DNA of 45,436 nucleotides from Paenibacillus sp. 32O-W. GTDB lineage: Bacteria; Bacillota; Bacilli; Paenibacillales; NBRC-103111. The stretch covers positions 1-45,436 of the forward strand of contig NZ_VEGP01000044.1 in NCBI RefSeq assembly GCF_007679495.1, written 5' to 3'. Each line of letters begins with the position of its first letter. Position 1 is the first letter of the stretch. Below the pieces are notes generated by a model. That model searched no databases. It was not told the DNA's origin and saw nothing but the letters and a program-made list of their open reading frames with translations. The position numbers were made by a program, and so were the translations under genes. Positions 8,314 through 17,433 of this stretch are shown in pieces.

Positions 8314-8787
8314 ATGAAAGAAGAGGATTTTAAAGTAATTCAAACGTATAGGGAAGCAGCCAGGATACTCATGGAGGTATTAGACGGCTTAGACGATAGA
8401 GAATTGGATTTATCTAGAGGGGAAGGCAAGTGGACCATAAGGGAAATAGTGCATCATATTGTTGAATGCGATCTAAACTATTTCCAAATTAATCGATATG
8501 CACTTGCTAATACCGGCGAGAAGTATTTCTTTAATGAGTTCGACGCACACGTTTGGAATCAATCAATGAATCATAATCAAAGAGATATTAGAATCGAAGT
8601 TCAGCTGTTTAGTACTATTCGGGAATACATATCGTACTTATGCAAGATCATCCCTAACTCCTTGGACCGTATCCTAGTTCATCAGAATGGAACGGCGACT
8701 GTAAGGGACGCATTAAATCACGATATCAATCATTCTTATCATCACATTGAACAAATAAAAGAAACAAGAAGAATACATAGCATATAA
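8314..8787 (+). CDS. DinB-superfamily protein (YfiT/DUF664-like)
   Basis: A 157-residue four-helix-bundle protein. The DinB-type metal histidines are suggested by IREIVHHIVECD in the first half and NHDINHSYHHIEQIKE at the C-terminus, where HSYHHIEQI is the family signature. AAAGGAG precedes the ATG. DinB-like proteins act as metal-dependent thiol transferases (bacillithiol S-transferase type) or hydrolases; the particular substrate here is unknown. It stands alone, convergent to the HD-domain gene. Confidence 0.82.
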   Translation: MKEEDFKVIQTYREAARILMEVLDGLDDRELDLSRGEGKWTIREIVHHIVECDLNYFQINRYALANTGEKYFFNEFDAHVWNQSMNHNQRDIRIEVQLFSTIREYISYLCKIIPNSLDRILVHQNGTATVRDALNHDINHSYHHIEQIKETRRIHSI

Positions 8788-8811
8788 AAAGAGATATTGA
8801 AAGAAATTTTG

Positions 8812-9462
8812 TTATTTACTTACTGTTCCTATTAACGCGATATCCGTATAAATAGATTCCTCAATATTAGGAAGCAGCCTGTAAATTGATTTTTGAATCA
8901 CTTTCTCAATTTCTTGCTTAATACTGAAGTAACTCTTCCATAAAATTGGCGAATTAGAATTGATTCCATTTCTAATGGCAGCCGAAACAATTCGCTTTTC
9001 TATTGTTGAAAATCCTTTATCATCAGCTAATGCGTCGCATAATGTGACTAGTTTATCATAGATAGTCCATTCGATTTGATTAAGTATTTCATATAATTGT
9101 ATCTGTATGTGTGAAGGAATTTCCCTCCAACCATTAACTGCCTCTAAGTTGGTTGATGGAAATGAGTGCGTAACGCAAATATTTGCTGTTCCCTCGTAGC
9201 CTTTATTAATCATAAATAAATACCCATCCAACGAATGAATAACCGATGGGGTATAACCTACATACCGACCGATATCATGTAATAGTCCACTGGTATAAGC
9301 TATATTGGGGTCAATTTCGCACCCTGACTTTTGTAAGTCTATAGCTATATATTCCGCCGCTCTTGCCACGTTTATCGAGTGTTGAACCCAAGTTCCCGGA
9401 TTTGATATTGCCGCAGCATTCAACAATTGCTCTGCATATAATCTATCTTCAACGAACTCCAT
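8812..9462 (-). CDS. HD-domain protein, putative phosphohydrolase
   Basis: A 216-residue protein carrying an HD domain. The likely metal ligands are the His in WVQHSINVARAAEYIA, the HD pair in SGLLHDIGRY, further His residues around SVIHSLDGY and ICVTHSF, and the Asp in VTLCDALAD. The ATG at 9462 follows GGAG. HD proteins hydrolyse phosphate esters such as nucleotides or (p)ppGpp-like signals; no specific substrate can be read. It lies downstream of the DUF6518-like membrane gene in the same direction with a 42-nt gap, so the two may be co-transcribed. Confidence 0.75.
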   Translation of the reverse strand: MEFVEDRLYAEQLLNAAAISNPGTWVQHSINVARAAEYIAIDLQKSGCEIDPNIAYTSGLLHDIGRYVGYTPSVIHSLDGYLFMINKGYEGTANICVTHSFPSTNLEAVNGWREIPSHIQIQLYEILNQIEWTIYDKLVTLCDALADDKGFSTIEKRIVSAAIRNGINSNSPILWKSYFSIKQEIEKVIQKSIYRLLPNIEESIYTDIALIGTVSK

Positions 9463-9504
9463 TTCATCAACTCCATTTGACAGGGATGAAAATCAGAACA
9501 CGCC

Positions 9505-10179
9505 TTACAATACACCGTTCATTCCGGCAAATATCCGGCCCAAAATATTAAAATTTAACATGATTAAAGATAATATAATAGTTGTTGGCAGAATGACCCA
9601 AATTTGCATTTTGTTTTTCGGAATGATAAGTAACAAAACAACGATCAATATTAGATATACTCCCATAAGCCATGGTACTAAATAGTAATGATGGTGAATG
9701 GGTAAATAAGCGTCGCGTAATTTAAACCCTTCTGACAGCAATATTGTGATGGGAAGGGCTGAGATAAAATTAGAAAACCATCCTCTTCCACGCGCATACC
9801 ACATGATATAAGCACAAATAGGAGATAATACCGCGCATATCCCCCAAAAGATAATGGCTCTTTCTGGAAAAAAATGCAGCACAAACGTTGTGTAAACATA
9901 ATAAATCGTAAGCATCGACGCAAAAAAGGCGAATACTTTTACAGCAGCCAATTTGGGTGAGTAGCTGTAAACCGATAAAATTGTCGCAGCAAATACCCAT
10001 ATACCAAGACGTCCACCGATATCGTCAAATATTGGGTTGATATTAGGATCATCCACAAGTTTTGCTGCCAAACCCATAATAATTCCGGTAATCATTGCAA
10101 TTACTATTGAAAAGACTTTTTGATTTGTAGTTGATTTGTTCACCATTCTAATCGGAATCATCTTATTAAATATATCCAT
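9505..10179 (-). CDS. DUF6518-like multipass membrane protein
   Basis: About 224 residues with six to seven hydrophobic segments, including IVIAMITGIIMGLAAKLVD, LGIWVFAATILSVYSYSP and LVPWLMGVYLILIVVLLLII. The pattern IWVFAATILSVYSYSPKLAA followed by a YYVYT segment fits the DUF6518 family of uncharacterised Firmicutes membrane proteins. I chose the ATG at 10179 (MDIFNKM) because GGAG sits 6 nt upstream. The frame is open to 10209 without a site. Function unknown. Confidence 0.6.
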   Translation of the reverse strand: MDIFNKMIPIRMVNKSTTNQKVFSIVIAMITGIIMGLAAKLVDDPNINPIFDDIGGRLGIWVFAATILSVYSYSPKLAAVKVFAFFASMLTIYYVYTTFVLHFFPERAIIFWGICAVLSPICAYIMWYARGRGWFSNFISALPITILLSEGFKLRDAYLPIHHHYYLVPWLMGVYLILIVVLLLIIPKNKMQIWVILPTTIILSLIMLNFNILGRIFAGMNGVL

Positions 10180-10322
10180 TATACACTCCAATTCAGAGAT
10201 TAATTTCATATCCGGACAAACAGCTTGAGAATGTCGATTCTCAGCTTCACTTCCTTCAATGCTATATATTACCAGATTACGATTATAATTGTTATACTGA
10301 ACTGAAAATGCGGTATCAGGAG

Positions 10323-10353
10323 GGGGCTTTTGCCGGCGAAATAATAAAGCCCC
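10323..10353. other. Isolated hairpin in a gene-poor stretch
   Basis: GGGGCTTT and AAAGCCCC form an 8-bp stem with a 15-nt loop and no T-tract on either side. The stretch 10210-10640 otherwise holds only one tiny open frame. Confidence 0.3.
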
Positions 10354-10422
10354 GAAATTTCATGTAAGGGGTTCAAATTTGGAAGGCGAGCCAATATAAG
10401 GTTTCTCAGGTCATACTACGAA

Positions 10423-10539
10423 ATGGAGTTAGATTGGTTAGACTGGTTGACACAAGAACTATTGGAGAAGATCTCTTTCGATATTAATTTTCTTAGTTAT
10501 TATTTCATATTTGAAACCCTGGGGAAAAAGGATGGTTAA
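10423..10539 (+). CDS. Possible 38-residue small protein
   Basis: A short frame beginning MELDWLDWLTQELLEKISFD with acidic and aromatic composition lies in an otherwise empty 480-bp stretch. No good ribosome binding site precedes it. It could be a remnant or chance; there is no recognised family. Confidence 0.15.
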   Translation: MELDWLDWLTQELLEKISFDINFLSYYFIFETLGKKDG

Positions 10540-10644
10540 AAAAGTACCCGATGGATGGCAATTGAATATGTAGAGAATGAAATAAGCGAGAAGATCAGTC
10601 GTTATCATTACAACTCGATGCATTGAATTTGCAGAGACGGACGA

Positions 10645-10676
10645 AAGGAGCGGATTCCCTAGGGCAACCGCTCCTT
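10645..10676 (-). terminator. Terminator downstream of the FMN reductase gene
   Basis: A 9-bp stem (AAGGAGCGG/CCGCTCCTT) lies 17 bp beyond the stop of the leftward reductase gene and is followed on the minus strand by TCGT. The T-tract is weak. Confidence 0.45.
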
Positions 10677-10692
10677 AATGATGTAAGCTGAG

Positions 10693-11250
10693 CTAGACTC
10701 TTATCGTTCTCAGCGCCGAGGCCCACGAAACGACTTGATCCAGCATCGATGTGACCGATTTTTCTTGGTACGGTGCAGGATGGAACGTCTCAAAATTGAT
10801 AAAATCCGTTTGGAGCGAGATACGGACCTGACTGCGTACATCGGCGATCTGCAGTTCCGCCAGAATCATTCTCAAACTTTCTACGGCGCTCGACCCTCCG
10901 GCCGCACCGTATCCGACGATCCCCGCCGCTTTGTTATTCCATTCCAAATACAAATAATCAATGGCGTTTTTAAGAGCGCCCGGAATCGAGTGGTTATATT
11001 CGGGTGTAACAAAGATAAAACCATCGAATTGTTGAATCTTTTTCGACCATGCTTTGGTATGCGGCTTGGTATAGCTACCGAATGCAGCCGGCATCGGTTC
11101 GTCGAGAAACGGTAGTCGATAATCAGCAATATCTACAATTTCATAGACCGAGTCTTTACGTTGTTTCGCGATTTCATAAACCCAACGGGCGATGGCCTCT
11201 CCGTGGCGCCCCGGGCGAGTACTTCCTACAATAATACCGATATTCATCAT
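10693..11250 (-). CDS. NADPH-dependent FMN reductase
   Basis: A 185-residue flavodoxin-fold oxidoreductase. The N-terminal GSTRPGRHGEAIARW loop binds the FMN phosphate, and FVTPEYNHSIPGALKNAIDY is the family signature next to the flavin. It transfers electrons from NAD(P)H through FMN to quinones, azo compounds or similar acceptors in the cytoplasm. AGGAGG precedes the ATG at 11250, and a second ATG at 11247 also works. Its start overlaps the stop of the upstream MFS exporter gene (ATGA-type overlap), so both are co-expressed, pairing efflux with reduction of a toxic compound. Confidence 0.9.
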   Translation of the reverse strand: MMNIGIIVGSTRPGRHGEAIARWVYEIAKQRKDSVYEIVDIADYRLPFLDEPMPAAFGSYTKPHTKAWSKKIQQFDGFIFVTPEYNHSIPGALKNAIDYLYLEWNNKAAGIVGYGAAGGSSAVESLRMILAELQIADVRSQVRISLQTDFINFETFHPAPYQEKSVTSMLDQVVSWASALRTIRV

Positions 11251-12605
11251 ACAGCATTCCTCCTAAAATTGATTTGATATATCCATAAGATTGCTGCAAT
11301 AGCAATCGTAAGGACGAGAAAAATGTTGCCGTGGATCGCTCCTTCCGAATGAAGAGCCGCAGGGTTCCATGGCTTAACTTGTTCAAAGTCGACCAGTTTT
11401 CCGTAAATCCCCGTTGCCACCGACCCGCCGATAAAATTCATCATGCTGAGCATTCCCATTCCGACCCCGCTCTGCTCACTCGACAACGTTCTGGATACCG
11501 AGTTCGACATCGCGATCATGCCGAAGGTCAGACCCACGTGACCAAGCATAAGAATCAAGGCGATATAGACGGCAGAGAACCCGATTAACGTAGACAGCAA
11601 TGCGAAGCAAGCGATTAACAACCCGGATGCGATACTGAAAAGAGAAGCATTGCCCTTCGTGTCGGCAATTTTCCCTCCTCTTCGGCCCCAAATGGCTGAT
11701 GCGATGGCACCGGGCACGAGCGCGAAGCCGATCAAGCTGGCTGGAAGCTTGTTGACTTGCGCCAGTAACAACGGACTGAGGAAATGCAAGGAAAAGCCGA
11801 TACTGCTGAACAAGAAAGTAATCGTAACGCCTAAGGTATAGCTGCGGTTACGGAACAACCCGGGCGCAATGAAGGGGGGCGTGAAGGTACGGATTCTAAC
11901 GATGAACAGCGTTAAGGCGACGATGCCGCCAATCGCCGACCATAGCGAACCGGACGTAACGGTAAGCAGCAGTAATGTCACGGCAGCTGCGAGCAGCGCC
12001 CCACCCAGCCAATCCATACTCCCTTGTGGTTGTCGCGCATCTTCTTGCAGGTAACGCCGATAGAAAGGCAGGGTCAACAGAAGGAAGAAGGGAAAACAGA
12101 ATAACCATTTCCAATGGAGAATGCTTAGGATAAAGGCGGACAACACCGGTCCAAGCGCGCTGCCAATCGCCAATCCCATGAATGCGGTCCCCATAGCGGT
12201 CCCCCTGCGTTCGGGAGGAAAATATCGGAGCGGGATCAGCATCGCGCTTGCTGGAATACTGGCGGCGCCGGCAGCCTGGATACATCTTCCCACAAGAACC
12301 ATCCAGAAGCTTTGTGCAGCGAGACCGATTAACGAGCCTGCGGCGAATAACAGCAGTCCGAACGTTAGCAGGTTCTTCAGCCGAAAACGGTCGGCCAACT
12401 TGCCGTAAACAACCGTTCCGATTCCGTAAATGAGCGTGTAGGACGAGGTTACCCAGCTCACCTGTGCGTTTGTAACGGAGAATTGTTCGCGAATTTGTGG
12501 AAGCACCAAGTTGAACATAAGCACGCTCATCGCCGATAAGGCCAGTGTGGCCATAACGACGTACATCAGCTTCTCACCTTCTTGTTTTTGCAAACCAACT
12601 TCCAT
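11247..12605 (-). CDS. MFS multidrug exporter, DHA2/TetA(L)-like, about 14 TM
   Basis: 452 residues with a DHA2-type layout. Motif A appears as YGKLADRFRLKNLL, followed by GRCIQAAGAASIPASAMLI, then motif C GLAIGSALGPVLSAFI, the antiporter signature. Length and hydrophobicity fit 14 membrane segments, as in Gram-positive TetA(K)/(L) and related proton-coupled drug exporters. The ATG at 12605 follows AAAGGGTGA. It overlaps the FMN reductase gene. A dyad near its start may be an operator. A specific drug cannot be deduced, and no dedicated regulator gene is adjacent. Confidence 0.87.
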   Translation of the reverse strand: MEVGLQKQEGEKLMYVVMATLALSAMSVLMFNLVLPQIREQFSVTNAQVSWVTSSYTLIYGIGTVVYGKLADRFRLKNLLTFGLLLFAAGSLIGLAAQSFWMVLVGRCIQAAGAASIPASAMLIPLRYFPPERRGTAMGTAFMGLAIGSALGPVLSAFILSILHWKWLFCFPFFLLLTLPFYRRYLQEDARQPQGSMDWLGGALLAAAVTLLLLTVTSGSLWSAIGGIVALTLFIVRIRTFTPPFIAPGLFRNRSYTLGVTITFLFSSIGFSLHFLSPLLLAQVNKLPASLIGFALVPGAIASAIWGRRGGKIADTKGNASLFSIASGLLIACFALLSTLIGFSAVYIALILMLGHVGLTFGMIAMSNSVSRTLSSEQSGVGMGMLSMMNFIGGSVATGIYGKLVDFEQVKPWNPAALHSEGAIHGNIFLVLTIAIAAILWIYQINFRRNAV

Positions 12606-12626
12606 ACCGGTTCACCCTTTCATTGA

Positions 12627-12637
12627 ATGACTGTCAT
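12627..12637. promoter_or_regulatory. Short palindrome upstream of the MFS exporter
   Basis: ATGAC-T-GTCAT is a perfect dyad 22 bp upstream of the MFS start, followed by a TGACTGACTGACAT repeat run. It sits in the 122-bp divergent region shared with the MoxR operon and could be an operator. The regulator is unknown. Confidence 0.35.
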
Positions 12638-12727
12638 GACTGACTGACATATCGCTCGAAAAAATTAGGGCAACAAAGCCCTATTGGAATATTTGATATC
12701 TACCATGGGAGCGGGAGGAAATCAATA

Positions 12728-13831
12728 ATGGGAAAACAAGCGCAGGCTGAACAAAATTTGATGCGTCTGCCGGCCGAGCGGCTGTATGCGGCGGAGCTGG
12801 AAGCACTGATTGCGGCAGATCAAGGAAAGATACCGGCAGGCTGGCGGATGTCGCCGCAGTCGGTGCTCACCTTCATTTGCGGCGGCAAAGCCGGGAATAC
12901 CGTCATAACGCCCAAATATATCGGCAACCGCCGGCTGGTAGAGATGGCGATCGCTACCTTGGTTACCGACCGGGCACTGCTGCTGATCGGCGAGCCGGGG
13001 ACGGCTAAGTCATGGCTGTCGGAAAACTTGGCGGCGGCGATTCATGGCGATTCCGGCAAGGTGGTGCAGGGAACGGCCGGCACGAGCGAGGAGCAGGTGC
13101 GCTATTCCTGGAACTATGCCATGCTGCTGGCCAATGGGCCTACGCCGGAAGCGCTCGTGCGGAGCCCGATTATGCGCGCGATGGAGGTCGGCGGAATTGC
13201 CCGCTTCGAGGAAATTTCCCGCTGCGCTTCCGAAGTGCAGGATGCGCTCATCTCGATTCTGTCGGAGAAGACGATTTCGGTCGCCGAGCTCGGCATGGAG
13301 GTGTCCGCACAGAAGGGCTTTGCGATTATTGCTACGGCGAATACGCGCGACCGCGGAGTTAACGATATGTCCGCCGCGCTTAAACGCCGCTTCAATATGA
13401 TCGTGCTGCCGACGCCGGCCGATTTGCAGACCGAAGTGGAGATTGTCAAGAAGCGGGTGGCGGAAATTGCGGCATCCTATGATTTGCAGGCGGCACTGCC
13501 TGCCGATGAGGCACTGCATAAAGTCGTGACGATTTTCCGGGAGCTGCGCAGCGGCATGACGCTTGACCGGAAGAATAAAGTGAAGTCGCCGGGCAATGCC
13601 ATCTCGACAGCGGAGGCGATCTCACTGTTGACGAACAGCATGGCGCTGGCGGCGAGCTTCGGCAACGGAGAGCTGTCCGATGAAGACTTGGCTGCGGGGC
13701 TGCAGGGTGCGATCGTCAAGGATGACGACAAGGATCAGGTCGTGTGGAAGGAATATTTGGACAATGTGATGAAGAAACGCGGAGCCGAATGGCGCGGGCT
13801 CTATCAGGCGTGCAGGGAGATGAATCCGTGA
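12728..13831 (+). CDS. MoxR-type AAA+ ATPase
   Basis: A 367-residue AAA+ protein. Walker A is GEPGTAKS (residues 88-95), Walker B is in GIARFEEI (about 157-162), sensor 1 is ATANTRD with N205, and the arginine finger lies in LKRRFN (219-223). MoxR ATPases act as chaperone-like remodelers together with VWA proteins, and the next gene indeed carries a VWA domain. GGGAGGAAATCAATA precedes the ATG. The stop overlaps the GTG of the downstream fusion gene by 4 bp, a sign of stoichiometric coupling. Base composition is clearly GC-richer than in most flanking genes. Confidence 0.92.
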   Translation: MGKQAQAEQNLMRLPAERLYAAELEALIAADQGKIPAGWRMSPQSVLTFICGGKAGNTVITPKYIGNRRLVEMAIATLVTDRALLLIGEPGTAKSWLSENLAAAIHGDSGKVVQGTAGTSEEQVRYSWNYAMLLANGPTPEALVRSPIMRAMEVGGIARFEEISRCASEVQDALISILSEKTISVAELGMEVSAQKGFAIIATANTRDRGVNDMSAALKRRFNMIVLPTPADLQTEVEIVKKRVAEIAASYDLQAALPADEALHKVVTIFRELRSGMTLDRKNKVKSPGNAISTAEAISLLTNSMALAASFGNGELSDEDLAAGLQGAIVKDDDKDQVVWKEYLDNVMKKRGAEWRGLYQACREMNP

Positions 13832-16800
13832 GTTCGAGCGGGAAAACGGAGAGAGCGGTACATATTTTCGGGGTACGGCATCTGTCGCCGGGCGGCGCTC
13901 AGCATCTCAAGCAATTTCTGCATGAAATCCAGCCGACGGCAGTTTTAATAGAAGGGCCCTCCGACGCCACCCAGGAAATTCGTCACTTGGTCAACAAGTC
14001 CACCAAGCCGCCTGTCGCGCTGCTCGCCTTCACGGCCGATCTGCCCATGCGAACCGCGATGTGGCCGCTGGCGGTCTATTCGCCGGAATACCAGGCGATG
14101 AAATGGGCGGAGGAGCAGGGAGCTTATTGTGCTTTCATCGATTTGCCCTCCTCTGTCATGCTGGCGTTGGACTTAGGGCAAAGCAGGATCGATGAGCGTG
14201 GTGAGGACAAGAAGAGCGATGAGGGCAATGAAGGTAATGAGGGTGGCGAAGGCGATGTCAGCGGTGAGGGCGGAGGAATCGAAGAGCGTGATGAGGGCAA
14301 TGGCGAGCGCGAAGTGCAGGAGGAGCGCCTGCATTCCCGCTCGCTGTATGAACGGATTGCAGAGCTAGCGGGCGAGTATGATTATGAAATGTATTGGGAG
14401 CGGAATTATGAGCATAATTTGAGCCGCGATGCTTATCGGCAGGCGATATTGGCCTCATCCGCCCAAATGCGTGAATGGACGGAAGAAGAGGAGTGGGTAA
14501 CGGCCCGTAAAGAATACGCCTATAACGCTTTGCGCGAGCTGTATATGCTGTCGCAGATTGAGGCTGCCATAGCGGCAGGACATGCGCCGGAGCGTATTGT
14601 TGTTGTGTGCGGGGCGTATCATGCATCGGCATTGGCGACGCTGCCTGCCGGGATGACCGATGCTGAATTTGACCTGCTGCCGAAACGAAATACGAAGCTG
14701 ACTTTAATGCCTTATTCGTATTATCGCTTATCGTCGATGTCCGGTTACGGTGCCGGCAACCGGGCGCCGCGCTATTTCGAGATGATGTGGGAGGCGATGG
14801 AGGCAGGGCGGCCGCAGGACTTGGCATACCGCTATCTGTCTCAGGTTGCCGGCAGGCTGCGACAATCAGGCACGCATCGCTCGACGGCCGAAGTGATTGA
14901 AGCGGTGCGTCTGGCACAGTCGCTGGCCGCGCTTCACGGGGGCAGCGCGCCGACGCTGCGGGATCTGCATGATGCGGCCCAGTCCATCTTTGGGCACGGC
15001 GAGCTGTCTGTTGTCGCGGAGCCGCTGGCCAGAGTCGATGTAGGGACGGCCATCGGCGAGTTGGCCGAGGGGGTAAGCCAGACGCCGATTCAGGACGATC
15101 TGAATCGCCAATTCAAACGGCTGAAGCTGGACAAATATAAGTCGGCCGTCGCCGCCGATCTGGCGCTCGATCTGCGGGAAAATCGCCGCGTCAAGTCGGA
15201 AGAGGCAGCTTATTTGGACCTGCACCGTTCTGTGCTGCTGCATCGGATGCAGCTTCTCGGCATTACATTTGCAAGAAAGCAGGCAAGCGGGCAGGATAGC
15301 GCAACTTGGGCGGAGCACTGGGTATTACAGTGGACGCCGGAAGTGGAAATCGAAGTGGTAGAGTCGACGCTGCTCGGAGAGACGATTGAACTTGCCGCGG
15401 CCTTCCGGCTGCAGCAGCAGCTCGAGAGCTGCACTTCCGTGTCGGAAGCCTCGGCGCTTATTCGGGTAGCATGCGAATGTGCGATGCTGTCCCAGATGGA
15501 AGCCGCTCGCGAAACGCTGCAGAAGCTGGCCGTCGACAGCCAGGATGTCGGCCAGATTGCCGGTGCGGCGCATCAGTTGGCCATCATCATCGGATATGGA
15601 GATATTCGCAAGCTGGATACGGCGCCGCTCCTGCCCCTGCTGGAGCAGCTGTTTCTGCGGGCGTGCCTCTTTCTCGTCGATGCCTGCGGCTGCAACGACG
15701 AAGCCTCCGGTGCACTGCTCACTGCTATCCATGAACTGAATCAAATTGCGCAGGAGCATCATGAACTCGTCGATGAGGCGCTATGGGTGAAGGAGCTTCA
15801 TCATCTCGCGGGCCGCGATGACCGCAATCCGCGTTTGTCGGGCTATGCTTGCGCCATTTTGCTGGAACGCGGCGAATTGTCGGCCGGCGAATGTGCGGAG
15901 GAAGTGTCACGGCGCTTGTCGCCGGGCGTACCGGCCGATCTCGGCGCTGGCTGGTTCGAGGGGCTGTCGATGCGCAACCGCTACAGCCTGCTGTCGCGGA
16001 TGAGTCTCTGGGAGCAGTTGAATGAGTATATCGCAGAGCTTGACGATGAGGAATTCCGTCGTGCGCTCGTCTTTCTCCGCCGAGCCTTCAGCAGCTTTAA
16101 CAGCAGAGAGAAGACGATGGTCGCCGAAATGCTGGGCGAACTATGGAACGTGAACGCCGAAGCTGCAGCAGAAGTGCAGCTGGAGGAATACAGCCAGGGC
16201 GGCGGGATCGGGTTGAGCGAAGAGGAGCAGGTGATGGATGAAGCACTCGCCTCTTTGTATGACGATACTGGCGATGAAGGAGGAACCCCGGAAGCCCGTT
16301 CGGCGGGGCTTGGCAAGTCGGCGCCGCGGCTGGCGAAGTGGCTTGGCGATATCCGGACCTTCTTTCCCGAAGATGTCGTCTCGGTCATCCAGAATGATGC
16401 GATCGAGCGCAAAGGGCTGAAGCAGCTGCTCTTTGAGCCGGAAGTGCTCGGCAAGGTGAAGCCGGATATTCAGATGGTCGGATCTTTGATGTCGCTCAAA
16501 GGCAAAATTCCGGAGAAGACGAAGGATACGGCGCGCATGCTTGTGCAAATGGTGGTGGAGGAGCTGGCGAAGCGGCTGGAAAGCGATATCCGCCGCGCAG
16601 TGACCGGCGCTCTGAACCGCAGGCAGCATACGCCGCTGCCCTCGGTTAGCGGGATGGACTGGAAACGGACGATCCGGCGCAATTTGCACAATTACGATCC
16701 GGAGCGGCGCAAGCTCATTCCGGAGAAGTTCTACTTCTTCGATCGGGCACGCAGAAGCCAGGAATGGACGGTCATTCTGGATATTGACCAAAGCGGCTCG

Positions 16801-17307
16801 ATGTCCGACTCGGTCATTTGGGCATCGGTCGTCGGCTCGATTTTTGCCAGCATTCCGGCCTTGCGCACGCGAGTGGTTGTCTTTGACACCGAGGTCGTCG
16901 ACTTGACCGAGCAATGTGCCAACGACCCCGTAGATATGCTGTTCGGCATCCAGCTCGGCGGCGGCACCGATATCAACAAATCGGTCGCTTATTGCGAGCA
17001 GTTTATTGAGGAGCCGGTCAAGACAATCTTTATTCTTATATCGGATATGTGTGAAGGCGGCAATCGCGCCGCATTCGTGCGGCGTATGCGCGAAATGCGC
17101 GAATCCGGCGTGAAGACGCTGGGTTTGCTCGCTTTATCCGACGGCGGGGAGCCTTACTATGATGAAGGGATAGCCAAGTCGCTCTCGCGCGATGGCACGC
17201 CGTGCTTTGCCTGCACGCCTCAGCTTCTGCCGAGCTTTGTAGAGGGTGCGCTTAAGGGCGCAGACTTGTTTGAGCTCGCGAAGCGGGCCGGCACCAAGCT
17301 CGTTTAG
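13828..17307 (+). CDS. DUF5682-VWA fusion protein, partner of MoxR ATPase
   Basis: The frame is open from 13744, but the GTG at 13828, overlapping the previous TGA (GTGA) behind GGGAG, gives 1159 residues. Residues about 8-800 match DUF5682. The start, HIFGVRHLSPGGAQHL and VLIEGP, resembles the TraB/EreA/ChaN-like fold. An acidic Gly/Glu-rich insert fills about residues 120-167. The C-terminal part from about 880 is a CoxE-like VWA domain with a complete MIDAS: DQSGS at about 985, T in GGGTDI and D in ISDMCEGG. In other genomes DUF5682 and VWA proteins are usually separate neighbours of MoxR genes, so this is a natural fusion. The role is unknown; it is probably a MoxR-driven remodeling or conflict-type system. 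Confidence 0.85.
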   Translation: MSSSGKTERAVHIFGVRHLSPGGAQHLKQFLHEIQPTAVLIEGPSDATQEIRHLVNKSTKPPVALLAFTADLPMRTAMWPLAVYSPEYQAMKWAEEQGAYCAFIDLPSSVMLALDLGQSRIDERGEDKKSDEGNEGNEGGEGDVSGEGGGIEERDEGNGEREVQEERLHSRSLYERIAELAGEYDYEMYWERNYEHNLSRDAYRQAILASSAQMREWTEEEEWVTARKEYAYNALRELYMLSQIEAAIAAGHAPERIVVVCGAYHASALATLPAGMTDAEFDLLPKRNTKLTLMPYSYYRLSSMSGYGAGNRAPRYFEMMWEAMEAGRPQDLAYRYLSQVAGRLRQSGTHRSTAEVIEAVRLAQSLAALHGGSAPTLRDLHDAAQSIFGHGELSVVAEPLARVDVGTAIGELAEGVSQTPIQDDLNRQFKRLKLDKYKSAVAADLALDLRENRRVKSEEAAYLDLHRSVLLHRMQLLGITFARKQASGQDSATWAEHWVLQWTPEVEIEVVESTLLGETIELAAAFRLQQQLESCTSVSEASALIRVACECAMLSQMEAARETLQKLAVDSQDVGQIAGAAHQLAIIIGYGDIRKLDTAPLLPLLEQLFLRACLFLVDACGCNDEASGALLTAIHELNQIAQEHHELVDEALWVKELHHLAGRDDRNPRLSGYACAILLERGELSAGECAEEVSRRLSPGVPADLGAGWFEGLSMRNRYSLLSRMSLWEQLNEYIAELDDEEFRRALVFLRRAFSSFNSREKTMVAEMLGELWNVNAEAAAEVQLEEYSQGGGIGLSEEEQVMDEALASLYDDTGDEGGTPEARSAGLGKSAPRLAKWLGDIRTFFPEDVVSVIQNDAIERKGLKQLLFEPEVLGKVKPDIQMVGSLMSLKGKIPEKTKDTARMLVQMVVEELAKRLESDIRRAVTGALNRRQHTPLPSVSGMDWKRTIRRNLHNYDPERRKLIPEKFYFFDRARRSQEWTVILDIDQSGSMSDSVIWASVVGSIFASIPALRTRVVVFDTEVVDLTEQCANDPVDMLFGIQLGGGTDINKSVAYCEQFIEEPVKTIFILISDMCEGGNRAAFVRRMREMRESGVKTLGLLALSDGGEPYYDEGIAKSLSRDGTPCFACTPQLLPSFVEGALKGADLFELAKRAGTKLV

Positions 17308-17398
17308 CCAGGCTGTCGATTCATTGTGGGAAAGGCGTTCAACCGGATGTTGTACTAGTGAAAAGTCCAACAGGCGAAAACGTAACGGACCTGGGAGA

Positions 17399-17429
17399 CC
17401 CTATTTCGTCAAAATAGGGCGGTTTTTTT
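17399..17429 (+). terminator. Strong terminator after the MoxR/DUF5682-VWA operon
   Basis: CCCTATTT-CGTCA-AAATAGGG is a perfect 8-bp stem with a 5-nt loop, followed after CGG by seven T residues. Confidence 0.85.
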
Positions 17430-17433
17430 AGAC

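Noticed and set aside
13010-13519. Minus-strand open frame opposite the MoxR gene
   Set aside because: It is a GC-rich shadow of the MoxR coding frame with no ribosome binding site and an implausible Arg/His-rich composition.
14258-16979. Several long minus-strand frames opposite the DUF5682-VWA gene
   Set aside because: All are antisense shadows in a GC-rich gene; the plus frame has continuous domain matches.
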